From UBA5972 sp002430125 (lineage in GTDB: Bacteria > Pseudomonadota > Alphaproteobacteria > Rhodobacterales > Rhodobacteraceae), in assembly GCA_937892915.1 (NCBI GenBank), contig CALBIC010000132.1, positions 1 through 14,097 of the forward strand: a stretch of 14,097 bases of DNA, given 5' to 3'. Position numbers and translations under genes: made by a program. Positions 6,451-14,097 of the stretch are shown in pieces. Below the pieces are notes generated by a model. That model searched no databases and was not told the DNA's origin. It worked only from the letters and a program-made list of their open reading frames with translations. Position 1 is the stretch's first letter. The number at the start of each line of letters is the position of its first letter.

Positions 6451-8328
6451 ATGCAGCACGCCAAGCCACAGGTTCTTGCCCGACATAGGCCCGCAATCGG
6501 ACTGATCGGAATAGCCGCCATAATCCTGATCCTGCTGGCGATGACTGTTTCGGTCATGGCCGAGGAAAAAGTGATCAAGGCGCACGGGATCTCGACCTTT
6601 GGCGATCTGAAATATCCAGCGGATTTCAAGCATTTGGACTATGTGAACCCGGATGCGCCGAAGGGTGGCGAATTTTCTACCTGGGCGTTTGGCACGTTTG
6701 ATTCGATGTCGCCATATATTCTGAAGGGCCAAGCGGCGTCGTTGTCCAACATCATGTTTGAAAGCCTTTTAACCAGCACGTTGGACGAACCTGACGCGGC
6801 TTACGGTTTGTTGGCTGAAAGTGTTGAATATCCTGCAAGCCGGGATTGGGTGATTTTCGATATCCGCCCCGAGGCACGGTTTTCCGATGGCAGCCCGGTC
6901 ACGGCCGAGGATGTAGTCTTTTCCTTCAATGTTCTGATTGAAAAAGGCGCGCCGAGTTTAGCCAACACTTTAAGCTTTGTTGAGAAAGCCGAGGCACTGG
7001 AAACACTGCGCGTGAAATTTACGTTCAAGCCGGGCGCACCACGTGAAGCTCCGTCGCAGGTTGGTGGCTTGCCGGTGTTTTCAAAGGCTTATTACGCCAG
7101 CCGCGACTTTGCTGAAAGCACGCTGGAGCCCGGATTGGGGTCTGGCATTTACCAGTTGGAAAAGGTCTCACCGGGTAAGACGGTTCTTTACAAGCGACGG
7201 GATGATTATTGGGGTAATAGTTTGCCGATCAATATCGGGCAGAACAATTTCGATACCATCAGGGTGGAATATTTCACCGATTACACGGCGGCTTTTGAGG
7301 GTTTCAAAGGCGGCAGCTATAATTTCCGCGAAGAGTATTCGTCAAAGGTCTGGGCCACCTCTTATGACTTTCCGGCGCTGAATGACGGCTATGTAAAGCG
7401 CGAGCAGATCAGTGACGCCAATCCATCCGGCACGCAGGGGTTTTGGTTCAATCTGCGGCGTGACAAGTTCAAGGATCCGCGGGTCCGGCAAGCCATTGGC
7501 ATGGCGTTTAATTTTGAATGGTCCAACGAGGCGCTGTTTTACGGGCTTTACAAACGCACAGATTCGTTTTGGGAAAACTCTACGTTGCAAGCAGAGGGCC
7601 TGCCGACCGAGGCCGAACTGGCCTTGTTGGTACCCTTGAAGGCGGATTTACCCGCCAGCATCTTTACCGATCCGCCGGTTTCACCGTTGGTGTCCAAACC
7701 CACGCAACTGGACCGTTCGGTTTTGCGCAATGCCGGAAAACTGTTGGACGCGGCTGGCTGGAACGTTGTTCAGGGCACACGGCAGAATGACAAAGGCGAG
7801 CAGCTTGAGATCACTTTCCTGAACGACAGCCCGAGTTTCGAGCGTATCATGAACCCTTACGTCGAGAACCTGAAGCGCCTTGGTATCAAGGCAGTGCTAA
7901 GTTCTATTGATAACGCCCAGCAAACCGAACGCGAAAAAACCTTTGATTTTGATATCGTGGTGCGCCGCTATGTGATGTCACTGACGCCCGGCGCGGAATT
8001 GCGTGGCTATTTTTCCAGCAAGGCCGCGGCAATTCAGGGATCGCGAAATATTGCCGGCATAGCCAACCCGGCGATTGACGCGCTGATCGACACGATTGAA
8101 CAGGCAAAAAGCCGCGAGGAACTGAATACCGCCGTCAAGGCTTTGGATCGGGCGCTGCGCAGTCTGCATGTCTGGGTGCCGCAATGGTATAATCTCTATC
8201 ACAACATTGCGTATCTTGATGTTTTCTCGCGCCCCGCAGTTTTGCCACCCTTTGGTATGGGCGAACTGTCAATCTGGTGGTATGACGACGCCAAAGCAGC
8301 CCGGCTGAAAGCGGCCGGGGCCCTTTAA
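6451..8328 (+). CDS. yejA: ABC transporter periplasmic solute-binding protein, YejA family
   Basis: Substrate-binding protein of a YejABEF-type importer; in enterobacteria this system takes up peptides and the peptide-nucleotide antibiotic microcin C. The 625-residue protein begins with a long signal sequence. Its positive N-region is followed by a hydrophobic core at about 15-35 and a likely signal peptidase I site after VMA (residue 37). The mature part shows the family-5 binding protein pattern (SBP_bac_5): KAHGISTFGDLKYP, YVNPDAPKGGEFS, and FSDGSPVTAEDVVFSF. I start at ATG 6451 because AGAGG lies about seven bases upstream and the signal peptide follows directly; the frame upstream has only a TTG at 6385. 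It is the first gene of the operon, with yejB starting 18 bases after its stop. The natural ligand here is not known; peptide is the family inference. Confidence 0.93.
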   Translation: MQHAKPQVLARHRPAIGLIGIAAIILILLAMTVSVMAEEKVIKAHGISTFGDLKYPADFKHLDYVNPDAPKGGEFSTWAFGTFDSMSPYILKGQAASLSNIMFESLLTSTLDEPDAAYGLLAESVEYPASRDWVIFDIRPEARFSDGSPVTAEDVVFSFNVLIEKGAPSLANTLSFVEKAEALETLRVKFTFKPGAPREAPSQVGGLPVFSKAYYASRDFAESTLEPGLGSGIYQLEKVSPGKTVLYKRRDDYWGNSLPINIGQNNFDTIRVEYFTDYTAAFEGFKGGSYNFREEYSSKVWATSYDFPALNDGYVKREQISDANPSGTQGFWFNLRRDKFKDPRVRQAIGMAFNFEWSNEALFYGLYKRTDSFWENSTLQAEGLPTEAELALLVPLKADLPASIFTDPPVSPLVSKPTQLDRSVLRNAGKLLDAAGWNVVQGTRQNDKGEQLEITFLNDSPSFERIMNPYVENLKRLGIKAVLSSIDNAQQTEREKTFDFDIVVRRYVMSLTPGAELRGYFSSKAAAIQGSRNIAGIANPAIDALIDTIEQAKSREELNTAVKALDRALRSLHVWVPQWYNLYHNIAYLDVFSRPAVLPPFGMGELSIWWYDDAKAARLKAAGAL

Positions 8329-8346
8329 GCAAGGCAGGCAAGCGCA

Positions 8347-9423
8347 ATGGGCGCCTATCTCATCCGACGCATTTTGCTGATGATCCCGACATTGCTTGGG
8401 ATCATGATCGTGAATTTCACGCTTGTGCAGTTCGTGCCGGGCGGTCCGATTGAACACATCATAAGTCAGATCGAGGAATCTTCATCTGCCACCGACCGCA
8501 TCACCGGTGGTGGGCAGGAAGTGGCGCAAGGCAGCCAAAGTGCTTATCAGGGGTCCAAGGGTCTGCCCGAGGATTACATCAAAAAGTTGGAAAAAGAATT
8601 CGGCTTTGACAAGCCGCCGTTGCAGCAGTTTTTCATTATGATGTGGAAGTATCTTAGGTTTGATTTCGGTGAAAGTTATTTCAGATCAATCAAAGTGACC
8701 GATCTTGTGCTGGAAAAACTGCCTGTTTCCATAAGCTTAGGACTGTGGACGACTTTGCTGGCTTACCTGATCTCGATCCCCCTTGGAATTCGCAAGGCGG
8801 TGAAAGATGGCAGCAGCTTTGACACTTGGACCTCGGGTATTATCATCGTGGCTTATGCCATTCCAGGGTTTCTGTTTGCTATTCTGTTGCTGGTGCTGTT
8901 CGCGGGTGGGTCTTACTTGAAATGGTTCCCGCTGCGTGGTTTGACATCGGATCGGTTTGATGAACTCAGCCTTCTGGGGCAGATTGGCGACTACCTTTGG
9001 CATGTTGTTTTGCCGGTCACCGCCAACACAATCGCAGCTTTCGCGACGCTGACATTGCTGACCAAAAACAGCTTTCTGGACGAGATCAAAAAACAATATG
9101 TGATGACGGCGCGGGCCAAGGGGCTGACCGAAGCACGGGTGTTTTACGGCCATGTTTTCCGCAATGCCATGCTGATTGTGATCGCCGGATTTCCTGCCGC
9201 GTTTATCGGGATTTTCTTTACCGGTAGCCTGATTATCGAACTGGTTTTCTCACTCGACGGTATGGGCCGTTTGGGGTTCGAGGCAGCGGTGAACCGCGAC
9301 TATGCGGTGATGTTCGGCACGCTTTATGTGTTTGGGCTGATCGGGCTGTTTGTCGGCTTGCTGACGGATATCACCTATGTCTGGGTTGATCCGCGGATCG
9401 ACTTTGAAAGCCGTGAAACATGA
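8347..9423 (+). CDS. yejB: ABC transporter permease, YejB family
   Basis: Inner-membrane permease of the Yej peptide importer, in the DppB/OppB branch. The 358 residues open with the family's first transmembrane helix (about 9-30, after YLIRRI). A long hydrophilic periplasmic region follows (about 35-115), including a Ser/Gln/Gly-rich stretch at 44-72 and then LPEDYIKKLEKEFGFDKP. The five core helices lie at about 130-345. The ABC-coupling EAA loop is visible at about 251-275 (TARAKGLTEARVFYGHVFRN). The extended first periplasmic loop is usual for YejB compared with DppB. AGGCAGG lies upstream of the ATG. The last bases overlap the yejE start as ATGA. Confidence 0.94.
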   Translation: MGAYLIRRILLMIPTLLGIMIVNFTLVQFVPGGPIEHIISQIEESSSATDRITGGGQEVAQGSQSAYQGSKGLPEDYIKKLEKEFGFDKPPLQQFFIMMWKYLRFDFGESYFRSIKVTDLVLEKLPVSISLGLWTTLLAYLISIPLGIRKAVKDGSSFDTWTSGIIIVAYAIPGFLFAILLLVLFAGGSYLKWFPLRGLTSDRFDELSLLGQIGDYLWHVVLPVTANTIAAFATLTLLTKNSFLDEIKKQYVMTARAKGLTEARVFYGHVFRNAMLIVIAGFPAAFIGIFFTGSLIIELVFSLDGMGRLGFEAAVNRDYAVMFGTLYVFGLIGLFVGLLTDITYVWVDPRIDFESRET

Positions 9424-10538
9424 GGCTTTTCAAGGCGGGCAGTCTGGGCGCGCGGCGTTGGCAGAATTTCACCGCCAACCGACGGGCGTTTTATTCGCTG
9501 TGGCTTTTCTTGATCCTGTTTTTCGGCTGCCTGTTCGCGGAATTGATCGCCAATGACAAACCACTGTTGGTGTCCTATCGCGGCGAGCTTTATCTGACCG
9601 CGTTCCAGTTCCACCCCGAAACCGACTTTGGCGGCGAGGAAAAGACCCAGGCGGTGTTCAAAGACGAGGTCGTGCAATGCCTGATTCTGTCGGGCGGATT
9701 GCTCGAGCCATGCCTTGACGACCCCGAAGGCGTGATGGTGGATGCAGAGGACGGTAAAATCGCTGGCGAGAAAATCCAAAAAGGCTGGATGATCTGGCCG
9801 TTGGTGCCCTATTCCTTCAACACGGTGAATTACGACGTGCAACCCGCCCCCGGTCCGCCGGATGCGAAACATTGGCTGGGCACTGATGACCAAACCCGCG
9901 ATGTGGTGGCGCGGATCATTTACGGGTTCCGGATATCAACGGTTTTCGCGCTGTTTGTAGTGACGGTTTCATCGGTGATCGGCATCGCTGCGGGCGCGTC
10001 GATGGGTTATTTCGGCGGCTGGGTGGATCTGGTGTTTCAGCGTATCGTTGAAATTTGGGGCAATATCCCCAGCCTTTACATCATCATTATCATGGGCGCG
10101 ATTTTCACGATGAATTTCCAAATTCTGGCGCTGCTGATCGCGTTGTTCAGTTGGACCTCGTTGGTCGGACTGGTGCGGGCAGAATTTCTGCGGGCGCGGA
10201 ACTTTGAATATACCCGCGCAGCGCGGGCTTTGGGGGTTGGTGACTGGAAAATCATGTTCCGGCATATTCTGCCAAACGCGATGGTGGCGACGGTGACGTT
10301 TCTGCCGTTCCTGATTACCGGCGCAATCGGGTCGCTGGCGTCGCTTGATTTTTTGGGCTTTGGATTGCCTGCGTCATATCCTTCACTGGGCGAGTTGGCA
10401 TTGCAGGCCAAACAGAACTTGCAAGCCCCGTGGCTGGCTTTTGCGGCTTTCACCACGTTTGCCGTGATGCTGTCGTTGCTGGTGTTCATTTTCGAAGGCG
10501 TGCGCGACGCGTTTGACCCCAGAAAGACCTTTCAATGA
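9420..10538 (+). CDS. yejE: ABC transporter permease, YejE family
   Basis: Second inner-membrane permease, of the DppC/OppC branch, pairing with YejB to form the channel. Of 372 residues, the first membrane helix is at about 24-42 after an N-terminal basic segment. A large periplasmic insert of roughly 110 residues follows, containing two cysteines (87 and 98) that could form a disulphide. The core permease then starts at HWLGTDDQTRDVVARIIYG (151-169), the typical DppC-type entry. The EAA loop is at about 263-287 (YTRAARALGVGDWKIMFRHI). The large insert between helix 1 and the core is characteristic of YejE. The start overlaps the yejB stop and the stop overlaps the yejF start, both as ATGA, so translation of the three genes is probably coupled. 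Confidence 0.94.
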   Translation: MRLFKAGSLGARRWQNFTANRRAFYSLWLFLILFFGCLFAELIANDKPLLVSYRGELYLTAFQFHPETDFGGEEKTQAVFKDEVVQCLILSGGLLEPCLDDPEGVMVDAEDGKIAGEKIQKGWMIWPLVPYSFNTVNYDVQPAPGPPDAKHWLGTDDQTRDVVARIIYGFRISTVFALFVVTVSSVIGIAAGASMGYFGGWVDLVFQRIVEIWGNIPSLYIIIIMGAIFTMNFQILALLIALFSWTSLVGLVRAEFLRARNFEYTRAARALGVGDWKIMFRHILPNAMVATVTFLPFLITGAIGSLASLDFLGFGLPASYPSLGELALQAKQNLQAPWLAFAAFTTFAVMLSLLVFIFEGVRDAFDPRKTFQ

Positions 10539-12124
10539 GCGAGACAATCCTCAGCGTCACAGACCTTTCAGTGGCTTTCGGGCGCGGCAATGCAGTTGTT
10601 CGCAAGGTTTCGTTTTATATCAAAGCCGGTGAAACCGTCGGTCTGGTCGGCGAAAGCGGCTCGGGTAAATCGGTAACAGCGCTATCCACAGTGAAATTGC
10701 TGCCGGATTCAGCGCATATTTCCGGTTCGATCATCTATCGTGGCACCGAAATGGTTGGAGCGGATGCAAAGACCCTGCGGCGGGTTCGCGGCAACGATAT
10801 CAGTTTCATTTTTCAGGAACCGATGACCTCGCTTAATCCGCTGCACAAGCTGGAACAGCAAATCGGCGAAAGCATTGCGCTGCATTCCGGCCTGACCGGC
10901 GCGACGGCGCGGGACAGAATCGTCGACCTGCTTGAGAAGGTTGGTATCCGTGATCCGCGCAGCCGTTTGAACGACTATCCGCACCAGTTTTCCGGTGGGC
11001 AACGCCAGCGGATCATGATCGCAATGGCACTTGCCAACGGCCCTGATCTGTTGATTGCAGATGAACCGACCACAGCGGTGGACGTCACCATTCAGGCGCA
11101 AATTCTGGACCTTCTGGCTGATATCCAAAAGGCCGAAGGCATGGGGATGCTGTTCATCACCCATGATCTGGCCATCGTGCGTAAAATCGCCGACCGGGTT
11201 TACGTTATGCAGGGCGGTGAAATTGTTGAATCCGGGCCAACCGCCGAGATTTTCGCCAATCCGCAACATCCCTATACCCAGAAACTGCTGGCGGCGGAGC
11301 CAACCGGGCGGCCTGATCCGGTGCCGGCTAATTCAAAACCAATCCTGAGTGCTGAAAAGGTGCGCGTCTGGTTTCCGATCAGGCGCGGCGTGATGCGTCG
11401 TACGGTCGGGCACATCAAGGCGGTGAACGAGGCCAGCTTTGATATCAGGGAAAGCGAAACCCTTGGGATTGTTGGCGAAAGTGGGTCTGGAAAAACCACG
11501 CTGGCGCTGGGGATCATGCGGTTGGTGTCGTCAACCGGGCGAATTTCATTTGTCGGGCAAGACGTTCAGGGGTGGAAAAATAAACAACTGCGGCCGCTGC
11601 GCAAAGACATGCAGATGGTGTTTCAAGATCCCTATGGATCGCTGTCACCACGCCTGACGGTGGAGCAAATCGTCGCCGAAGGGTTGGGGGTTCACGGCGT
11701 GCCCGTCGGGAAAGACGCGCATCAGTTGGTGGGTGACATCCTGACCGAGGTGGGCTTGACGCGTGATATGATGGGCCGCTATCCGCACGAATTTTCAGGC
11801 GGCCAGCGCCAACGTATCGCCATTGCCCGCGCGATGATCCTGCGCCCGAAACTGGTGGTACTGGACGAGCCAACCTCGGCTTTGGACATGACGGTTCAGG
11901 TGCAAATCGTTGACCTGCTGCGGGATCTGCAACGGCAGCACAAACTGGCGTATCTGTTCATCAGCCATGACCTGAAAGTTGTGCGTGCCCTAAGTCACAA
12001 AGTGCTTGTGATGAAACAGGGCGACATTGTCGAACAGGGCGTCGGCGATCAGGTCTTCGATCATCCAAGGACGGAGTATACCAAGACTTTGATGAAAGCC
12101 GCGTTTGATTTGGCCGCGGGGTAA
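10535..12124 (+). CDS. yejF: ABC transporter ATP-binding protein with two fused nucleotide-binding domains, YejF family
   Basis: Cytoplasmic ATPase that powers the Yej importer; both nucleotide-binding domains lie in one 529-residue chain, as in enterobacterial YejF. Domain 1: Walker A GESGSGKS (39-46), Q-loop FQEPMTSLNP, signature FSGGQRQR (from 152), Walker B LLIADEP with Asp176, and His in the switch ITHD. Domain 2: Walker A GESGSGKTT (314-322), Q-loop FQDPYGSLSP, signature FSGGQRQR (from 420), Walker B LVVLDEP with Asp444, and His in ISHD. Between them lies the oligopeptide-type C-terminal extension HPYTQKLLAAEPTGRPDP. All catalytic motifs are intact in both halves, so both sites should hydrolyse ATP. 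It is the last gene of the operon; hemN converges on it with 37 bases between stops and no obvious terminator there. Confidence 0.95.
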   Translation: MSETILSVTDLSVAFGRGNAVVRKVSFYIKAGETVGLVGESGSGKSVTALSTVKLLPDSAHISGSIIYRGTEMVGADAKTLRRVRGNDISFIFQEPMTSLNPLHKLEQQIGESIALHSGLTGATARDRIVDLLEKVGIRDPRSRLNDYPHQFSGGQRQRIMIAMALANGPDLLIADEPTTAVDVTIQAQILDLLADIQKAEGMGMLFITHDLAIVRKIADRVYVMQGGEIVESGPTAEIFANPQHPYTQKLLAAEPTGRPDPVPANSKPILSAEKVRVWFPIRRGVMRRTVGHIKAVNEASFDIRESETLGIVGESGSGKTTLALGIMRLVSSTGRISFVGQDVQGWKNKQLRPLRKDMQMVFQDPYGSLSPRLTVEQIVAEGLGVHGVPVGKDAHQLVGDILTEVGLTRDMMGRYPHEFSGGQRQRIAIARAMILRPKLVVLDEPTSALDMTVQVQIVDLLRDLQRQHKLAYLFISHDLKVVRALSHKVLVMKQGDIVEQGVGDQVFDHPRTEYTKTLMKAAFDLAAG

Positions 12125-12161
12125 GGCAGGAAGCGTTGGGGAAACCGAAGATCGCGGACCG

Positions 12162-13517
12162 TTATATCGCCAGCGAATGCCCCTGCTCGTTCATTGCATA
12201 TACGTCAAATTCGCGCGCCACCATGCGGGCCAACAACTGGGCCTTGGATGTCAGGCTTAGGCGATCGCCGTCAAAATTTGCGTAGTGTGCGAATTTTTGC
12301 TGCACACGTGCAAACTCGGCCCGCAGATCGACTGGTATCACGTCCAACTCGGCCTCGACTTTGGATAAGGACACCTGAAAAGTGCACATGATTTCTTCGA
12401 TTACCCGTGCGCGCAGTTTGTCATCATCAGTAGAGGCATGACCGCGGGCCGATGCGAATTTATCATCACGGATTTGGGCGACGTAAGATGCCGTAGCGCT
12501 GGCATTCTGCACATAGCCTTGTGGCAGTTTGGATATCGCAGAAGCACCCAGCCCAATCAACGTATCGCAAGTGTCGTCGGTATAGCCCTGAAAGTTCCGC
12601 CTGAGCTTGCCAGACCTTGCCGCCACATCCAAACCGTCACCAACTTTGGCGAAATGGTCAATTCCAATGGCGCGATAACCTGCAGCCAGAAACAAGTCGC
12701 GGGCGGTATTGGCCAGAACCAGACGCTCCATTGCCGTGGGCAGTTTGTCTTCGGGAATCATCGTCTGGCGCCGCGCCATCCAAGGCACATGGGCATACCC
12801 GTAAAGGGCCACCCGATCCGGATTCAAACTAAGCAGCTTTCGCGTGGTGTCGGCAATACTGCCGGCATCCTGAAACGGCAGCCCATAGAGAATATCGGTG
12901 TTCAGGCTGTGAATGCCGCGTGCGCGCAATTTGTCAGCAACATCGCTGGTAAGTTCATAGCTTTGTTCGCGGCCAATCGCGGCTTGAATTTTTGGGTCAA
13001 AATCCTGAATGCCAATGCTGGCCCGGTTCATGCCAGCGCCAGCAAATGCATCTAAACGCGCGTCATCGACTTCGCTTGGGTCAATCTCGACCGAAAACTC
13101 GGCCGCAGGTGCGAAGGGTAAAACCGCGCGAACCGCAGTGGCCAACGAAATGATAGCCTCTGCTGACAGGATCGTTGGCGTGCCACCCCCCCAATGCAAC
13201 CGCGACAGAGTGACATCTTTGGGCAACGCCGCGGCGACCATCGCCAGCTCGTCTTTCAAAGTTTTCAGATAGGACAGCACCGGGGCATCTTTGCTCACGC
13301 CTTGGGTGCGACAGGCGCAAAACCAGCATAAACGCCTGCAAAAAGGGATGTGCAGATAGAGCGAGATCGCCGAACCCGGCGTAACCGCCCGCAACCAAGC
13401 CTCAAATTCTTTGGCCTGAATGCCAGTGGTGAACTGTGGCGCTGTTGGATAGCTTGTGTAACGCGGCACTTTAGCGTCAAATAGGCCCAGCTGGTTCAGT
13501 TGCTTTATGTTGTCCAT
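12162..13517 (-). CDS. hemN: Oxygen-independent coproporphyrinogen III oxidase (radical SAM)
   Basis: Decarboxylates coproporphyrinogen III to protoporphyrinogen IX without oxygen, allowing haem synthesis under anoxia. The 451-residue length is close to E. coli HemN. PRYTSYPTAPQF (18-29) is the HemN N-terminal signature. The iron-sulphur cluster motif is C-x3-C-x2-C-x-C (Cys60, 64, 67, 69) in HIPFCRRLCWFCAC. The fourth cysteine separates true HemN from the HemW chaperone family, which has Phe there. GGGTPT, the SAM-binding glycine motif, follows. I start at ATG 13517; the frame upstream holds only a TTG at 13565, inside the FNR box. No good Shine-Dalgarno sequence precedes the ATG, and promoter geometry suggests the transcript may begin almost at this codon. 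It is divergent from fnrL, with the FNR box 35 bases upstream of the ATG, consistent with anaerobic activation by FnrL. Confidence 0.96.
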   Translation of the reverse strand: MDNIKQLNQLGLFDAKVPRYTSYPTAPQFTTGIQAKEFEAWLRAVTPGSAISLYLHIPFCRRLCWFCACRTQGVSKDAPVLSYLKTLKDELAMVAAALPKDVTLSRLHWGGGTPTILSAEAIISLATAVRAVLPFAPAAEFSVEIDPSEVDDARLDAFAGAGMNRASIGIQDFDPKIQAAIGREQSYELTSDVADKLRARGIHSLNTDILYGLPFQDAGSIADTTRKLLSLNPDRVALYGYAHVPWMARRQTMIPEDKLPTAMERLVLANTARDLFLAAGYRAIGIDHFAKVGDGLDVAARSGKLRRNFQGYTDDTCDTLIGLGASAISKLPQGYVQNASATASYVAQIRDDKFASARGHASTDDDKLRARVIEEIMCTFQVSLSKVEAELDVIPVDLRAEFARVQQKFAHYANFDGDRLSLTSKAQLLARMVAREFDVYAMNEQGHSLAI

Positions 13518-13522
13518 CACTC

Positions 13523-13528
13523 TATTTA
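13523..13528 (-). promoter_or_regulatory. Candidate -10 element of hemN
   Basis: TAAATA on the minus strand, 23 bases downstream of the FNR box. With this -10 element the box would be centred about 42 bases upstream of transcription start, the standard class II activator position. The hexamer matches consensus only partly; TACTCT at plus 13528-13533 is an alternative with poorer box spacing. Confidence 0.4.
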
Positions 13529-13551
13529 GAGTACATTCAGACGGCTGAACT

Positions 13552-13565
13552 TTGATCGAGATCAA
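13552..13565. promoter_or_regulatory. FNR/FnrL box (perfect palindrome) between hemN and fnrL
   Basis: TTGATCGAGATCAA is an exact match to the FNR consensus TTGAT-N4-ATCAA. It lies in the divergent region between hemN and a gene for an FNR-type regulator, the arrangement expected for anaerobic activation of hemN. For hemN it sits at a class II activating distance. For fnrL it ends only two bases before the ATG at 13568, a position better suited to repression than activation. Confidence 0.9.
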
Positions 13566-13567
13566 TT

Positions 13568-14097
13568 ATGGCTTCAATTCTAACGGGGCAAGCAGTGAAA
13601 GCCTTTAACATCAACTGCGGCGAATGTCCGATCCGCCACCGGGCGGTGTGTTCGCGCAGCGATACCGACGAGCTTGCGCTGCTGGAAAGCATGAAATCCT
13701 ACAAGACCTATGAACAGGGTCAGACGATTGTCTGGGCCGGGGATCAGATGGCATTTGTCGGCTCGGTCGTAAAAGGTGTCGCAACCTTGTCGCAAACCAT
13801 GGAGGATGGCCGCCGTCAGATGGTTGGTCTGCTTTTGCCCAGCGACTTTGTCGGACGCCCTGGCCGTAACCTGGCCCCGTTTGATGTGGTCGCCGCCACC
13901 GAAGTTACACTGTGTCGTTTTCAGCGGGCACCGTTCGAGAAGCTGTTAACCTCCTCGCCCAACATTGGCCCGCGTTTGCTGCAAATGACACTGGATGAAC
14001 TGGACGCAGCGCGTGAATGGATGCTGTTGTTGGGTCGCAAAACGGCCCGCGAAAAGATCGCGAGCTTGCTTGCCATCATCGCCTCTCGCGAGGCCAA
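13568..14097 (+). CDS. fnrL: FNR-family oxygen-sensing transcriptional regulator FnrL (partial, C-terminus beyond window)
   Basis: Crp/Fnr-family regulator that binds an oxygen-labile [4Fe-4S] cluster and, when anoxic, dimerises and binds TTGAT-N4-ATCAA sites. The window holds 176 codons. Cluster ligands are visible: Cys17, Cys20 and Cys28 (C-x2-C-x7-C, in CGECPIRHRAVC) and internal Cys116 (LCRF). The cyclic-nucleotide-binding-like beta barrel follows (QTIVWAGDQMAF, METDGRR-like turn MEDGRRQMVG, LLPSDFVGRP). The dimerisation helix starts at about LDELDAAREWM and leads into LGRKTAREKIASLLAII. The DNA-binding helix-turn-helix lies beyond the edge. The sequence agrees with Rhodobacter FnrL rather than E. 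coli FNR. The start is either ATG 13568 or GTG 13595; the GTG has GGGG six bases upstream, whereas the ATG has the FNR box where its ribosome-binding site should be. Confidence 0.95.
   Translation, partial: MASILTGQAVKAFNINCGECPIRHRAVCSRSDTDELALLESMKSYKTYEQGQTIVWAGDQMAFVGSVVKGVATLSQTMEDGRRQMVGLLLPSDFVGRPGRNLAPFDVVAATEVTLCRFQRAPFEKLLTSSPNIGPRLLQMTLDELDAAREWMLLLGRKTAREKIASLLAIIASREA

Noticed and set aside
12125..12161. Search for a bidirectional terminator between yejF and hemN.
   Set aside because: No hairpin with a T-run is present in the 37 bases between the stops.
1..14097. Search for a defence, mobile or otherwise undescribed multi-gene system.
   Set aside because: Apart from the phosphatase and the SRPBCC protein, each gene fits a known housekeeping or transport family; there are no transposase, recombinase, toxin-antitoxin, CRISPR or attachment-site signals.

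Overview
The window looks like a housekeeping segment of an alphaproteobacterial chromosome, most likely from Rhodobacterales (Roseobacter/Rhodobacter group). The evidence is the protein character (a FnrL-type regulator with C-x2-C-x7-C cysteine spacing, a membrane-anchored CycM-like cytochrome c, an alphaproteobacterial-type prephenate dehydratase), the divergent hemN/fnrL pair with an FNR box between them, and the moderately GC-rich coding. I see no insertion sequence, phage gene, CRISPR array, tRNA or rRNA, and no stretch over about 160 bases without a gene.

Left part (1-3320). dnaX (DNA polymerase III gamma/tau, minus strand, C-terminus cut by the window edge) faces away from a small cysteine-dependent protein phosphatase (plus). 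The phosphatase converges on rsgA, the ribosome-assembly GTPase (minus), and their stop codons overlap. Directly upstream of rsgA on the same strand is the 4.5S SRP RNA gene ffs, with a plausible sigma70-type promoter just upstream of the RNA. A short divergent region then leads to nudC.

Middle part (3317-6341). nudC (NAD(H) diphosphatase) and a small SRPBCC-fold protein lie on the plus strand. pheA (prephenate dehydratase) converges on them from the minus strand. A membrane-anchored cytochrome c of the CycM/cytochrome c552 type follows on the plus strand and ends in a strong intrinsic terminator.

Right part (6451-14097). A compact four-gene operon yejA-yejB-yejE-yejF encodes a complete peptide-type ABC importer. 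The B/E and E/F junctions are ATGA overlaps, so translation is probably coupled. hemN (oxygen-independent coproporphyrinogen III oxidase, minus) converges on it. hemN is transcribed away from fnrL (plus, cut by the window end), an oxygen-sensing [4Fe-4S] regulator. A perfect FNR-box palindrome lies between the two, which suggests anaerobic control of hemN by FnrL and possible autoregulation of fnrL.

Every gene but two is of a well-known family. The exceptions are the phosphatase and the SRPBCC protein, whose folds are recognisable but whose roles are not. I did not find an undescribed multi-gene system. The observations most worth checking are the promoter geometry between hemN and fnrL, which implies a leaderless or nearly leaderless hemN mRNA, and the tight ffs-rsgA junction.
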